From Candidatus Cloacimonadota bacterium (GTDB lineage: Bacteria; Cloacimonadota; Cloacimonadia; Cloacimonadales; GCA-2742885): DNA of 64,000 nt. The position numbers were made by a program, and so were the translations under genes. The notes below the pieces were generated by a model. That model was not told the DNA's origin. It made no database searches and saw only the letters and a program-made list of their open reading frames with translations. Of the stretch, positions 63,483 through 64,000 are shown one piece after another. Every line of letters starts with the position of its first letter. Positions within the stretch are counted from its first letter, which is position 1. The DNA lies in the NCBI GenBank assembly GCA_002742885.1, contig PDOO01000023.1:62001-126000 (forward strand), given 5' to 3'.

Positions 63483-63893
63483 ATGCGTTATTTTTATGTC
63501 TTTTTAATTGTGCTTTTCGGTTTGTTGACCGGATGCTCTCTGGAAAGAAAAAATCCTTTGGATCCTCAAGGCAATTCAGATATACAGGTTCCCAATCTGG
63601 TAACCGGCATACAACTTTTTAAACCTCAATATTCTTCAAATAAATATGTCCGGATAACTTGGGATCATCAAGATCATGCTGACGGTTATTATGTTTATCG
63701 GGCATTAACTTTGAACGGAGTTTACGAAGATCTTACGGAAGGAACAGGCATTCTTAACAGCGACAGTTTATTTTATGTCGATTACAAAGTTAAAGGCGGA
63801 AATTTTTATTTTTATAAATTATCTGCATTTAAAGATTACGGAAAGAGATTGGAAGGTCCCGTTTCAACGCCCAAAGGCATTGCCGTTCAATGA
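63483..63893 (+). CDS. Small lipoprotein with fibronectin type III-like domain
   Basis: 136 residues. Lipobox LTGC with Cys18, then a short linker (NPLDPQGN) and an FN3-like fold of about 90 residues ([20 protein letters not shown], then [13 protein letters not shown]). The NPLDP motif after the lipid site is common in lipoproteins of this group of bacteria. AGGAGG precedes the ATG. Its stop overlaps the helicase start (ATGA). Confidence 0.8.
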   Translation: MRYFYVFLIVLFGLLTGCSLERKNPLDPQGNSDIQVPNLVTGIQLFKPQYSSNKYVRITWDHQDHADGYYVYRALTLNGVYEDLTEGTGILNSDSLFYVDYKVKGGNFYFYKLSAFKDYGKRLEGPVSTPKGIAVQ

Positions 63894-64000
63894 CAGATTT
63901 ATTTTATAATTTGAATGAGCGGCAAAAAGAAGCGGTAAGAACCGTTGACGGTCCTTTGTTGGTTATTGCCGGAGCAGGTTCAGGAAAAACCAGGTGCATT
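63890..64000 (+). CDS. UvrD/PcrA-type superfamily 1 DNA helicase, N-terminal part
   Basis: Only the first 37 residues are in the window. LNERQKEAV is the Q motif and [13 protein letters not shown] the Walker A motif of UvrD/PcrA helicases. It unwinds DNA during repair and replication restart. It starts within the stop of the lipoprotein gene, so it is co-transcribed with envelope genes. UvrD, PcrA and Rep cannot be told apart from this part. Confidence 0.93.
   Translation, partial: MTDLFYNLNERQKEAVRTVDGPLLVIAGAGSGKTRCI

Overview
The window is a gene-dense stretch of bacterial chromosome with no mobile element, no CRISPR array and no tRNA that I could find. It suggests an anaerobic, amino-acid-fermenting, diderm bacterium of the FCB/Cloacimonadota type. 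The evidence is secreted proteins with type IX secretion (por) C-terminal sorting domains, lipoproteins with clear lipoboxes, a PorV-like barrel protein, AT-rich intergenic DNA, and a glutamate-to-propionate route with a Na+-pumping decarboxylase. The phylum is an inference, because no rRNA is present.

Layout. 1-6.7 kb: end of secF, surE-pcm, two minus-strand secreted proteins (one an endonuclease I family nuclease) and topoisomerase III. 6.8-14.9 kb: an F-type ATP synthase operon, atpI-B-E-E-F-H-A-G-D-C. It has two different c subunits, one of them a triple hairpin, and an a subunit with an extra extracytoplasmic domain. 15.2-17.4 kb: a large T9SS cargo protein. 17.7-26.8 kb: 2-oxoglutarate:ferredoxin oxidoreductase (korDABC), methylmalonyl-CoA epimerase, a four-gene methylmalonyl-CoA decarboxylase and bifunctional FtcD. 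27-36 kb: infC-rpmI-rplT-pheS-pheT, a coiled-coil gene, zapA, a 6S RNA, rny-ymdB and folD. 36-46.9 kb: a large lipoprotein, a chemotaxis receptor, an MltD-like transglycosylase, rimI, a PorV-like protein and a BatA-like protein. 46.9-51.8 kb: ruvB, fumarase beta, malic enzyme, a thioesterase and ackA. 52-57 kb: a barrel-like protein, an Asp-tailed protein, a large (Alu-containing) SRP RNA, hisS, archaeal-type proS and an S4 protein. 57-64 kb: a beta-helix T9SS cargo protein, a WecA/MraY-type transferase, an MBL hydrolase, lipoproteins and the start of a UvrD/PcrA helicase.

How the genes fit together. FtcD (histidine degradation, one-carbon transfer to THF) delivers glutamate. KorDABC converts 2-oxoglutarate to succinyl-CoA. 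After the mutase (not in the window), the epimerase and the decarboxylase give propionyl-CoA and can export Na+. The ATP synthase c subunits carry the Na+-type ligand set, including a two-carboxylate version, so the sodium gradient can be used for ATP synthesis. FolD handles the one-carbon units, fumarase beta and malic enzyme link C4 acids to pyruvate, and AckA makes ATP from acetyl phosphate.

Most unusual signals: the triple-hairpin c subunit whose middle hairpin has lost its ion-binding carboxylate, next to a canonical two-carboxylate c subunit; the cysteine-bearing domain on AtpB; a biotin carrier with two biotinyl domains; infC starting at AUA behind a terminator/antiterminator leader; and 6S and large SRP RNAs that ORF calling alone would miss.
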